12,879 nucleotides of DNA from WVWW01 sp041568335. GTDB lineage: Bacteria > Acidobacteriota > Polarisedimenticolia > Polarisedimenticolales > Polarisedimenticolaceae. Position 1 is the first letter of the stretch; every line of letters begins with the position of its first letter. Position numbers and translations under genes: made by a program. Positions 6,381 to 12,879 of this stretch are shown here, in pieces. The notes under the pieces were generated by a model. The model saw only the letters and a list, made by a program, of their open reading frames with translations. It was not told the origin of the DNA and ran no database searches. Where the stretch lies: contig JBFFZZ010000063.1 in assembly GCA_041568335.1 (NCBI GenBank), forward strand, positions 1 through 12,879, given 5' to 3'.

Positions 6381-7535
6381 TCAGATCTCGGCCAACGCGC
6401 GATCCAGCGCACCGATCAGGTCGTCCGCGTCCTCGAGCCCGACCGAAAGCCGCACCAGACCGTCCGTGATGCCGACCCGAGCGCGTTCCGCGGGATCGAC
6501 CGCGGCATGCGTCATCGTCGCCGGGTGCGTCACGAGGGACTCCAGCGCACCGAGGTTCTCCGCCAGCGTCCAGGGTGTTTGGACCGTGTCCATCAGCTTC
6601 TTACCCGCGCCGGCTCCGCCGACGACCTCGAACCACAACATCGCGCCGAAGCCGGTCGCCTGCCGTTTGGCGAGCTCGTGCTGCGGGAACGACTCGAGCC
6701 CGGGGTAGCAGACCGTCTCGGCCTTGGGGTGTGCCTCGAGGAAACGCGCGATCTTCATCGCGTTCTCGCTCTGCTTGTCCATCCGGACCGTCAGCGTCTT
6801 GAGACCCTGGAGCGTCAACCAGGCGACCTGCGGGGACATGATCGTCCCGTTGGAACCCAGGATGAAGCGCAGCTTCTCATCGAGCTCCGCGGTCTTTGCG
6901 ACAACGGCGCCACCGACGGTGGCGTTGTGTCCGTCGAAGTACTTCGTCGTGGAGTGGATCGCCAGATCGGCCCCGAGCTCCAGCGGCCGCTGGTAGTAGG
7001 GCGTCAGGAATGTGCTGTCCACCGCATGCGGGATCCCGCGCTCCTGCGCGATCTCCGAAACGGCGGCGATATCCGTCAGCTTGAGCGTCGGGTTGGCCGG
7101 GGTCTCGGTCAGGATCAGCCGCGTGTTGTCGCGAAGGGCCTCGCGGACGTTGGCCGCGTTTGAGGTGTCGGCAAACGTGACCTTGACCCCGAACCGGTTG
7201 AACACCTGGGTGCAGAGACGATAGGTACCGCCGTAAGCCACGTCGGAGACGATGGCGTGATCGCCGGCGTTGAGCAGCGCCAGCATCGTCGCCTGGATCG
7301 CGGCCATCCCGGTGGAGAAACAGGTCGCATCGTGGCCTTCCTCGAGCAAAGCGATCTTGCGCTCCAAGGTGCGCACGGTCGGGTTGCCGGTGCGCGAGTA
7401 GGAATAGCCCTTCGAGAGGTACTCGTCGACCGAAGGCTGGACGTAGGTCGTCGTCTGGTAGATCGGCGGTACGACGGATCCGGTCAATGGGTCATGTTCG
7501 ATACCGGCGTGGATCTGCTTGGTCGCAAAACGCAT
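6381..7535 (-). CDS. PLP-dependent cystathionine gamma-synthase / gamma-lyase type enzyme
   Basis: 384 residues, the usual length of the Cys/Met metabolism PLP family. Cytosolic enzyme making or breaking cystathionine-type thioether bonds in methionine and cysteine metabolism. Visible features: 'YSYSRTGNPTV' with Y46 and R48, which bind the cofactor phosphate of the neighbouring subunit; 'STGMAAI' (74-80); 'AYGGTY' with the ring-stacking Y101; D173 in 'VDSTF', contacting the pyridine nitrogen; 'HSTTKY' with Schiff-base K198; and 'LGALESLVTHPATMTHA' near the C-terminus with E332. Gly103, where methionine gamma-lyases have Cys, and Glu332 point to the cystathionine gamma-synthase/lyase group; the two cannot be separated by eye. 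AAGGAG eight to nine bases upstream fixes the start. No other sulfur-metabolism gene is nearby. Confidence 0.92.
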   Translation of the reverse strand: MRFATKQIHAGIEHDPLTGSVVPPIYQTTTYVQPSVDEYLSKGYSYSRTGNPTVRTLERKIALLEEGHDATCFSTGMAAIQATMLALLNAGDHAIVSDVAYGGTYRLCTQVFNRFGVKVTFADTSNAANVREALRDNTRLILTETPANPTLKLTDIAAVSEIAQERGIPHAVDSTFLTPYYQRPLELGADLAIHSTTKYFDGHNATVGGAVVAKTAELDEKLRFILGSNGTIMSPQVAWLTLQGLKTLTVRMDKQSENAMKIARFLEAHPKAETVCYPGLESFPQHELAKRQATGFGAMLWFEVVGGAGAGKKLMDTVQTPWTLAENLGALESLVTHPATMTHAAVDPAERARVGITDGLVRLSVGLEDADDLIGALDRALAEI

Positions 7536-7575
7536 CCCTCGGTCTCCTTGCAGAAAATTCGATGTGCGCCGGGGC

Positions 7576-7581
7576 AGGATA
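7576..7581 (-). promoter_or_regulatory. Candidate -10 box (TATCCT) for the PLP enzyme gene
   Basis: On the minus strand the divergent gap reads CGGTTGCGCTATCCTGCC, giving TATCCT about 40 bases before the start codon. A -35 hexamer is not evident. The rest of 7536-7665 holds the two ribosome binding sites and no ORF. Confidence 0.3.
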
Positions 7582-7634
7582 GCGCAACCGTTCCTCGGCC
7601 CGCCGCGCCGCTGGCCAGCCGGGGGGTAGGGCGG

Positions 7635-7640
7635 TAGGAT
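7635..7640 (+). promoter_or_regulatory. Candidate -10 box in CGGTAGGATGG
   Basis: TAGGAT sits 25 bases before the oligopeptidase B start, within an 11-mer almost identical to the one at 5847-5857. The sequence after it (GCGCCTTCAAGGAGC, 7644-7658) is an imperfect palindrome, six of seven pairs, whose right arm contains the Shine-Dalgarno sequence. Confidence 0.4.
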
Positions 7641-7665
7641 GGAGCGCCTTCAAGGAGCCGGTCCA

Positions 7666-9801
7666 ATGCGCAAGATCCAATCCGTCGCCGCCCTCTTCCT
7701 GTTGATCCTCGTCACCGCTTGTAGCGGCACGCAGAACGCAGGCCCGCCCGCCGATCTCGAGCCCCCGATGGCGGCCGTCGTGCCCCACGAGATGGAGATC
7801 CACGGCGACGTGCGCGTCGACGACTATTACTGGCTCAACCAGCGCGACAACCCGGACACGATCGCCTACCTCGAAGCCGAGAACGAGTACACCGCGGCGA
7901 TGACCGCGCATACGGCCGGCCTGCAGGAAAAGCTGATCGCGGAGTTCAAGGAGCGCATCAAGCAGGACGACTCTTCCGTGCCCTTCCGGCGGGGAAGCTA
8001 CTTCTATTACTCGCGGATGGAGGAGGGCAAGGACTATCCGATCTACGCCCGCAAGAAGGGCTCGGTGGATGCCGACGAGGAAATCCTGCTCGACGTCAAC
8101 GAGCTCGCCGCCGGACATGACGGCTACTTTGCCGTGGGTGGCCGGCAGGTCACCGAGGACGAGAATCTGATTGCCTACGGTGTGGACGACGTCGGGCGGC
8201 GCATCTACACGATCTTTTTCAAGGACCTCGCGAGCGGCGAGACCTCGGACGAGACCATCGAGAACGTCACCAGCAATCTCGCCTGGGCCAACGACAACAA
8301 GACCTTGTTCTATACACGGCAGGATCCCACCACCCTGCGCTTCTACCAGATCTGGAAACACAAGCTGGGAACCGACGCGAGTAAGGACGTTCTCGTCTAT
8401 GAAGAGAAAGACGACACGTTCAACTGCGGGGTCGGCAAGACCCAGTCCAAGCGCTTCATCGTCATCGGATGCTCCCAGACCCTGGCCAACGAGTTCCGCT
8501 ACGTCGACGCCGATACACCGGATGCGAACTTCAAGCTGTTCATGAAGCGCAAGCGCGGCCACGAGTACGACGTCGATCACTACGGCGAGCACTTCTACAT
8601 CCGCACCAACGACTCCGCGACCAACTTCCGTCTGATGAAGACCCCGGTCGACCGCACCGCGATGCGCCACTGGACCGAGGTGATTCCGACGCGCGACAAT
8701 GTCCTGCTGTCGGGCTTCCAGATCTTCAAGGATCACCTGGTGGTCACCGAACGGAGCGAGGGTCTGATCCAGCTGCGCGTGATCCCGTGGGACGGCTCCG
8801 AGGAACACTATGTCGAGTTCGATGAACCGGCGTACCTCGCCTTCCCGCGGGACAACTACGAGTTCGATACGACGATCCTGCGCTTCCACTACGAATCGAT
8901 GACCACACCCGACTCGGTGTTCGACTACGACATGAATACGCGCGAGCGGACGCTGCTGAAAGAGGACGAGGTGCGCGGCGGGTTCGACAAGAACAACTAC
9001 GTGACCCAACGGCTGTTCGCGACGGCGCGGGACGGCGAGCGCGTGCCGATCTCGCTGGTGCACAGGAAGGGCATCGAGCTCGACGGCAGCAACCCGCTTT
9101 TGCTCGGCGGCTACGGCTCCTACGGCTCCAGCCGCAGCGCGTCGTTCAGCGCGTATCGCATCAGCCTGCTCGATCGCGGGATGATCTACGCGATCGCACA
9201 CATCCGTGGCGGCCAGGAGATGGGCCGGCGCTGGTACGACGACGGCAAGCTGCTCAACAAGAAGAACACCTTCACCGACTTCATCGATTGCGGGCAATAC
9301 CTGGTGGACGAGAAATACACCAGCCCGGACCGGTTGGTGGCTCAGGGCGGAAGCGCCGGCGGGTTGTTGATCGGCGCGGTCGTCAACATGGCGCCGAATC
9401 TGTTCCGCGCGGCCCACGCCGCGGTTCCGTTCGTCGACGTCGTGACCACGATGCTCGACGACTCGATCCCGCTGACGACGAGCGAGTTTGACGAGTGGGG
9501 AGACCCCAAGGTCAAAGAGTACTACGACTACATGAAGTCATACTCGCCCTACGACAATGTCGCCGCACAGGACTACCCGGCGCTGCTCGTGACGACGGGC
9601 CTGCACGATTCTCAGGTGCAGTACTTCGAACCGGCCAAATGGGTGGCCAAGCTACGCGTCGCGAAGACGGGTGACTCGGTGGTGTTGTTGCAGACCGAGA
9701 TGGAAGCCGGGCACGGCGGCGCGTCGGCGCGCGACAAGCAATACGCCGAAACCGCGTTCGAGTACGCGTTCCTGCTCGATCAGGTCGGGATCAGGGAGTA
9801 G
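7666..9801 (+). CDS. ptrB: Oligopeptidase B (protease II, S9 family), predicted lipoprotein
   Basis: Serine peptidase cutting short peptides after Arg or Lys. From ATG 7666 it has 711 residues (E. coli PtrB has 686). The in-frame ATG at 7639 was rejected because AGGAG (7653-7657) precedes 7666 by eight bases and the signal peptide starts there: 'MRKIQSVAALFLLILVTAC' with Cys19 in a VTAC lipobox. Similarity to PtrB runs end to end: 'HGDVRVDDYYWL' (46-57), a propeller region about 110-440, 'GGYGSYG' (481-487), 'YAIAHIRGGQEMG', and the S9 domain. Triad: S563 in GGSAGG, D648 in 'LHDSQVQY', H683 in 'GHGG', with spacings (85 and 35) equal to E. coli 532/617/652. P1-specificity Glu576 is E607; Glu578 is D609. 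An exported location is unusual, as the E. coli enzyme is cytosolic. Its stop overlaps the convergent GNAT gene by 11 bases. Confidence 0.95.
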   Translation: MRKIQSVAALFLLILVTACSGTQNAGPPADLEPPMAAVVPHEMEIHGDVRVDDYYWLNQRDNPDTIAYLEAENEYTAAMTAHTAGLQEKLIAEFKERIKQDDSSVPFRRGSYFYYSRMEEGKDYPIYARKKGSVDADEEILLDVNELAAGHDGYFAVGGRQVTEDENLIAYGVDDVGRRIYTIFFKDLASGETSDETIENVTSNLAWANDNKTLFYTRQDPTTLRFYQIWKHKLGTDASKDVLVYEEKDDTFNCGVGKTQSKRFIVIGCSQTLANEFRYVDADTPDANFKLFMKRKRGHEYDVDHYGEHFYIRTNDSATNFRLMKTPVDRTAMRHWTEVIPTRDNVLLSGFQIFKDHLVVTERSEGLIQLRVIPWDGSEEHYVEFDEPAYLAFPRDNYEFDTTILRFHYESMTTPDSVFDYDMNTRERTLLKEDEVRGGFDKNNYVTQRLFATARDGERVPISLVHRKGIELDGSNPLLLGGYGSYGSSRSASFSAYRISLLDRGMIYAIAHIRGGQEMGRRWYDDGKLLNKKNTFTDFIDCGQYLVDEKYTSPDRLVAQGGSAGGLLIGAVVNMAPNLFRAAHAAVPFVDVVTTMLDDSIPLTTSEFDEWGDPKVKEYYDYMKSYSPYDNVAAQDYPALLVTTGLHDSQVQYFEPAKWVAKLRVAKTGDSVVLLQTEMEAGHGGASARDKQYAETAFEYAFLLDQVGIRE

Positions 9802-10300
9802 ACGGGGCGGCCGCGGCGTAGATGCGCACCATGCGGTCCCATTTGCGGGTCTCGCGCTCGAAGCTCAGGCCGGTCTTCTCGGCCACCCGGATCGAACCGA
9901 TGTTCTCGGGCTCGATGATCGAGATGATGCGCGGAAGCGACAGCGTCTCGAACGCGTAGTCCCTCGTGGCGCGCGCGGCCTCGGTGGCCAGACCCCGGCC
10001 CCAGAATTCGGGCATCAACCGGTAGCCCAGCTCGATCTCCTCGACACCGTCGACCTCCTGCGGCGCCAGACCGACGATACCGGCAAACCGGTCGTCGCCA
10101 AGTAGCTCGATGACGAAGGAATCCCACCCGCGTTCGGCCATCAACGCCAGGATACCGTCGAGCTTCTTCCCGGCTTGCTCGCGGTCGAGCAGGCCGAGGC
10201 TGAACTTCATGACCTGCGGGTCGCCGTACAGTATGGCGAGAGAATCCAGATCGTCCCGCCCGATGGGGCGTAACCGCAGTCGCTCGGTGGTCAGGGTCAT
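9791..10300 (-). CDS. GNAT family N-acetyltransferase (RimJ/RimL-like)
   Basis: 169 residues, cytosolic; transfers an acetyl group from acetyl-CoA to an amine, possibly a protein N-terminus or small molecule. The start is typical of the Acetyltransf_3 group ('TTERLRLRPIGRDDLDSLA'). Acetyl-CoA binding motif A is 'ELGYRLMPEFWGRGLATEA' (90-108), with the pyrophosphate loop WGRGLA; motif B includes 'PENIGSIRVAEKTGL' (131-145), where the Asn-Ser-x-x-x-x-x-Lys-x-Gly pattern is normal. Start chosen at 10300 because its ATG overlaps the stop of the propeller gene in an ATGA arrangement, a sign of translational coupling, and the homology begins there, although the frame stays open to 10606. Its 3' end overlaps the end of ptrB by 11 bases. 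The substrate is not predictable. Confidence 0.9.
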   Translation of the reverse strand: MTLTTERLRLRPIGRDDLDSLAILYGDPQVMKFSLGLLDREQAGKKLDGILALMAERGWDSFVIELLGDDRFAGIVGLAPQEVDGVEEIELGYRLMPEFWGRGLATEAARATRDYAFETLSLPRIISIIEPENIGSIRVAEKTGLSFERETRKWDRMVRIYAAAAPSTP

Positions 10301-11589
10301 CGGCCCTTGGGGCGTAGGTCGAAACAGCGCAGCTTGTCCGCGCCGCGAACACAGAGCAGCCCGTTGGCCAGCACGGGCGGATTCCATGCCGGGTAGCTCA
10401 CGAGCGGATCGCTCGCGCTGACTTCCCTGTAGCCCTCGGGCGTCGCCTTGACGGCCCACAAACGGCCGCGCTCGCCGAGGACGATCAGGTGGTCCTGGAC
10501 GTGGATCATCGTGGTCCGTCCCATGCCCGGCCGGCTCCAATGAACCCTGCCGGACTCCAGGTCGATCGCGCGCAGCTCGGCGTCGCCGCTGTTTCGACCG
10601 CTGCAACCGTAAACGATCCCGTTGTCGTGGATCGGCGTCGCCCAGTGCGAGGCCATGCTCTTGCCCCGCGGAGGGTCCTTGCGCACCACTTCGTAGCCGT
10701 CCCCGGTCAGCTTCAACAACGCGCTACCCGGCCCGTAGCACTCGGTGATCAACACGCGGTTCCCGACGACGACCGGGTTGGACGCGTTGACGCTCTCGAG
10801 CTTCTTCGCCTTCCAGGGGAAATGGAAATCGACCGAGCCGTCGGAAGGATCGAACCCCAGCAGTCCCATGCGTGCGAACAACAGTCCCCGCCGGCGCCCG
10901 TCGATCGTCACCAGCACCGGGCTCGTGTAGCTCGCCAGATCGTCACCGCTCGCGTAGCGCACGGCGCCGGTCTTCTTGTCGAAGGCGACGATGGCGCTCC
11001 CGGCGCTCTCGACCTCGCCGGACTGGATCCCGGGGGAGCCCTCGGGGCTGCCACCGACCATCGCGATCAGCAGGTCACCCTCGATCACCGGCGTCGACCC
11101 GACGCCGAAGAAGTTTTGCACCACGCCGAACCTCTCGACGGTGTCCACCTCCCACAACAGCTTGCCGTCGGCGACCGCGTGACAGCGCAGCATGCCTTCG
11201 ACGCCGTAGGTGTAGACGCGTTCGCCGTCGACCACCGGGGTCCCTCGCGGACCGGTGCCGTACTCGTACATGTCCTCGTAATCGGTCGGGTACTCCTGAC
11301 GCCAGATCTCCTTACCGCTCGCCGCATCGCGGCAGGTCAGCCGCGCCTCGTCACCGTGACGATCGAACTCGAACGAGCGGCCGGCGGCGATCGCGGGCAT
11401 CGTGTAGCCCTCGCCGACCTCGGCCTCCCAGACCAGACGTGGACCGGCAGCGGACCAGTTGAGATCGAGTCCCGTTTCCGTCGACTTGCCGTCCCCGGTC
11501 GGGCCAAGGAACCGGGGCCAGTCGCCCGCCGACACGGGGACCGCCGCGAGACAAACGAGAGCGACGGCCCATCGATAACGATGTCGCAT
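10297..11589 (-). CDS. Secreted PQQ-like beta-propeller repeat protein
   Basis: 430 residues with a Sec signal peptide (1-21, ending PVSA before GDWPRF), so periplasmic or external. The mature protein opens with 'DWPRFLGPTGDGKSTETG', typical of PQQ-like propellers of Acidobacteriota and Planctomycetota. Recurrent blade motifs end in short W/Y turns: 'SGKEIWRQEY', 'DGKLLWEVDT', 'TGAVRYAS', 'SGRVHWSRPG', each preceded by a strand pair such as 'GTPVVDGERVYTYG', 'STPVIEGDLLIAMVG' and 'NPPVLANGLLCVRG'. About six to eight blades can be guessed. No methanol-dehydrogenase active-site motif is seen, so it is more likely a binding or scaffold propeller than a PQQ enzyme. GGGGAGGGG lies about six bases before the ATG. 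It follows the FG-GAP gene after 32 bases and overlaps the GNAT gene by four. Confidence 0.88.
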   Translation of the reverse strand: MRHRYRWAVALVCLAAVPVSAGDWPRFLGPTGDGKSTETGLDLNWSAAGPRLVWEAEVGEGYTMPAIAAGRSFEFDRHGDEARLTCRDAASGKEIWRQEYPTDYEDMYEYGTGPRGTPVVDGERVYTYGVEGMLRCHAVADGKLLWEVDTVERFGVVQNFFGVGSTPVIEGDLLIAMVGGSPEGSPGIQSGEVESAGSAIVAFDKKTGAVRYASGDDLASYTSPVLVTIDGRRRGLLFARMGLLGFDPSDGSVDFHFPWKAKKLESVNASNPVVVGNRVLITECYGPGSALLKLTGDGYEVVRKDPPRGKSMASHWATPIHDNGIVYGCSGRNSGDAELRAIDLESGRVHWSRPGMGRTTMIHVQDHLIVLGERGRLWAVKATPEGYREVSASDPLVSYPAWNPPVLANGLLCVRGADKLRCFDLRPKGR

Positions 11590-11621
11590 GGAAGGCCCCT
11601 CCCCGGATCGACAACGGCTCG

Positions 11622-12879
11622 TCAGTGAGCCGCATTCCCGTGCCGCCCCCCGAGACGGATCGGAGATGCGGCGACGACCTCGAACCCCGCTTGCCCTTCT
11701 GTGACCCGGAGCATGGCATCCATCGGAACGTCGGTCAAAACATCGCTTCGGCCGCTCGCCGGCCAGCGGATCTCGATCGATTCGATGACGGCGGCATCCC
11801 CGAGCCCGATCTCCTGCTGCAGGCTCGACGAGCCGAAGCTGCCTCCCGTTCCCACGACCCGATGGATCTCTCGTATCGCACCATCACCGTCGCGCACGAT
11901 CACCTTGATCCGCGCACCGATCGCGCTACGGTTCGACGTGGTCCCGATGAGATGCAGGGTGATCCAGCGCGCGCTGCTCGGGTTCTCGAACAGGATGTTC
12001 TGGTAGACGTCTCCGCTGTAGGCCCCACCCATCACGGCGTAGACGTCCTGATCTCCGTCGTTGTCTATGTCGCCGAAAGCGATCCCGTGTCCTTTTTGAA
12101 GGTTGCCCATGCGCGCGGACGCGGTGACGTCGACGAACCGACGACCTGCGTCGTTTCGGAGCAACACGTTGGGCACGAGCGTTCCCAGCGCCGGCTCCCC
12201 GGTCCCGATGTACACGTCGAGCCAACCGTCGTTGTCGATGTCGCCGAAGTTGGAACCCATCGCCAGGAGCACACGATGGACCCCGGCCGCAACGCTGACG
12301 TCCTCGAACGTCCCGTCGCTGCGGTTGCGGAACAGCATGCTGCGGGGCGCGTCGACGTCGATCCCGAGGTAATCGGCGGCCACATCGTGTAGCGCACTGC
12401 CGTCGAAATCGGCGAACGTGCCGACCATCAAGTCGAGCCAGCCGTCGTTGTCGTAGTCGAAGAACCACGTCGGAAAACTCTTGATCGGTCGGCTCACGCC
12501 GGCGCGCTCCGCGACCTCGGTGAACCCCCAGCCCGCGTCGGCCGGCCCGTCGTTGTGGAACAGCAAGTTGGTGTCACCGAGACGCGAGAGATACAGATCT
12601 AGCCGGCCGTCGTTGTCGTAATCGCCCCACACGGCGCCCTTGACGAAACCGACGTGGGCCAGGCCCGTGTCGGCGGCGACGTCGGTAAAGGTGCCGTCAC
12701 CGTTGTTGCGCCACAGCTCGCAGGGACGTGGCCGGCCGCGCGATTCGTTGCCGACGAACAGATCGAGCCGGCCGTCGTTGTCGTAGTCGCCCCAGGCGGC
12801 GGTCGGCGTCGGGTGACGTCTGAGCATGCCGGCGGCGACGGTGACATCCTCGAACGTGCCGTCCCCGTTGTTGCGCAGC
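11622..12879 (-). CDS. FG-GAP/VCBS repeat protein with C-terminal ASPIC/UnbV domain (partial, N-terminus outside window)
   Basis: The frame is open to the right edge, giving 418 residues of a CRTAC1-like protein; an internal Met at 12827 is not a start, since repeat sequence ('LRNNGDGTFEDVTVAAG') continues upstream. Five calcium-binding loops of the DxDNDG type occur at residues 31, 86, 141, 213 and 270 ('DYDNDGRLDL', 'DYDNDGWLDL', 'DIDNDGWLDV', 'DIDNDGDQDV'), each in an FG-GAP blade with 'LLFRN..DGTFEDV' linkers, which indicates an extracellular beta-propeller. Residues about 305-392 match ASPIC/UnbV: 'WITLHLIGTTSNRSAIGARI', 'GTGGSFGSSSLQQEIGLGDA', 'IEIRWPASG'. Such proteins are exported and probably bind surfaces or other proteins; no enzyme activity is known. 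First gene of the minus-strand cluster as seen here. Confidence 0.93.
   Translation of the reverse strand, partial: LRNNGDGTFEDVTVAAGMLRRHPTPTAAWGDYDNDGRLDLFVGNESRGRPRPCELWRNNGDGTFTDVAADTGLAHVGFVKGAVWGDYDNDGRLDLYLSRLGDTNLLFHNDGPADAGWGFTEVAERAGVSRPIKSFPTWFFDYDNDGWLDLMVGTFADFDGSALHDVAADYLGIDVDAPRSMLFRNRSDGTFEDVSVAAGVHRVLLAMGSNFGDIDNDGWLDVYIGTGEPALGTLVPNVLLRNDAGRRFVDVTASARMGNLQKGHGIAFGDIDNDGDQDVYAVMGGAYSGDVYQNILFENPSSARWITLHLIGTTSNRSAIGARIKVIVRDGDGAIREIHRVVGTGGSFGSSSLQQEIGLGDAAVIESIEIRWPASGRSDVLTDVPMDAMLRVTEGQAGFEVVAASPIRLGGRHGNAAH
12055..12783. repeat. Short coding repeats of FG-GAP calcium loops
   Basis: The plus-strand string CCGTCGTTGTCG, or its first 11 bases, recurs at 12055, 12226, 12442, 12607 and 12772. 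Intervals are 171, 216, 165 and 165 bases, all multiples of three. It encodes DNDG on the minus strand. The similarity decays outside the loop, so these are old protein repeats rather than a recent tandem duplication. Confidence 0.85.

Noticed and set aside
6381..7535. Methionine gamma-lyase call for the PLP enzyme
   Set aside because: The active-site Cys typical of methionine gamma-lyase is Gly103, and Glu332 fits the cystathionine gamma-synthase/lyase group better.
7492..9417. 641-residue ORF antisense to ptrB
   Set aside because: Complete homology of the sense frame to oligopeptidase B leaves no doubt; the antisense protein is Val/Asp/His-rich without motifs.
10301..10606. Extended N-terminus of the GNAT protein
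   Set aside because: The extra 102 residues are an Arg-rich out-of-frame reading of the propeller gene; ATGA overlap and homology support the start at 10300.
10489..11628. 379-residue plus-strand ORF opposite the propeller gene
   Set aside because: Antisense shadow; the minus-strand frame has a signal peptide and blade motifs.
12055..12783. CRISPR-like or satellite repeat
   Set aside because: The recurring 12-mer has in-frame, unequal spacing and encodes DNDG calcium loops of FG-GAP blades.
1..12879. tRNA, rRNA, riboswitch, insertion sequence or attachment site
   Set aside because: Intergenic gaps are all under 160 bases, and no cloverleaf, transposase, terminal inverted repeats or target duplications were seen.

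Overview
The window looks like a chromosomal piece of a GC-rich Gram-negative bacterium with many exported proteins. The content (lipoproteins, an FG-GAP/ASPIC-UnbV protein, a PQQ-type beta-propeller, a DUF4382 lipoprotein, a secreted alpha/beta-hydrolase and an exported oligopeptidase B) is most reminiscent of Acidobacteriota or a similar heterotrophic soil or sediment lineage. That assignment is inferred from gene content only; there is no rRNA or other phylogenetic marker here. No tRNA, rRNA, CRISPR array, transposase, integrase or phage gene was seen, and no stretch over 300 bases lacks a gene.

Layout, left to right. (1) 1-1340, minus: 5' part of a lipoprotein esterase-like hydrolase that runs off the left edge. 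(2) 1341-1474: divergent promoter region with an 18-bp perfect palindrome just before the next gene. (3) 1475-3101, plus: ammonium transporter gene amt followed by a P-II signalling protein gene, a classic nitrogen-sensing operon, ending at a probable hairpin terminator. (4) 3210-5003, plus: a very divergent SelO/YdiU-family protein with an unassigned C-terminal extension. (5) 5159-5770, plus: DUF4382 lipoprotein, closed by a strong intrinsic terminator. (6) 5876-6376, plus: small secreted protein, convergent with (7) 6381-7535, minus: a PLP-dependent cystathionine gamma-synthase/lyase type enzyme. (8) 7666-9801, plus: oligopeptidase B with a lipoprotein signal. (9) 9791-12879, minus: an apparent operon of FG-GAP/ASPIC protein (5' end outside the window), PQQ-like propeller, and a GNAT acetyltransferase translationally coupled by an ATGA overlap.

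Functional links. Only the amt/P-II pair has an established joint role: ammonium uptake gated by a trimeric sensor of ATP, ADP and 2-oxoglutarate. The P-II here is unusual, because several residues that bind ATP phosphates and 2-oxoglutarate, and the modifiable Tyr51, appear substituted. The SelO-like protein downstream keeps the metal-binding Asp-Asn/Asp pair of SelO but appears to lack both partners of the Lys-Glu ion pair. These two genes are the best candidates for new biology. At the DNA level, several 5' leaders combine a TANNNT box with a palindrome lying over or next to the ribosome binding site.
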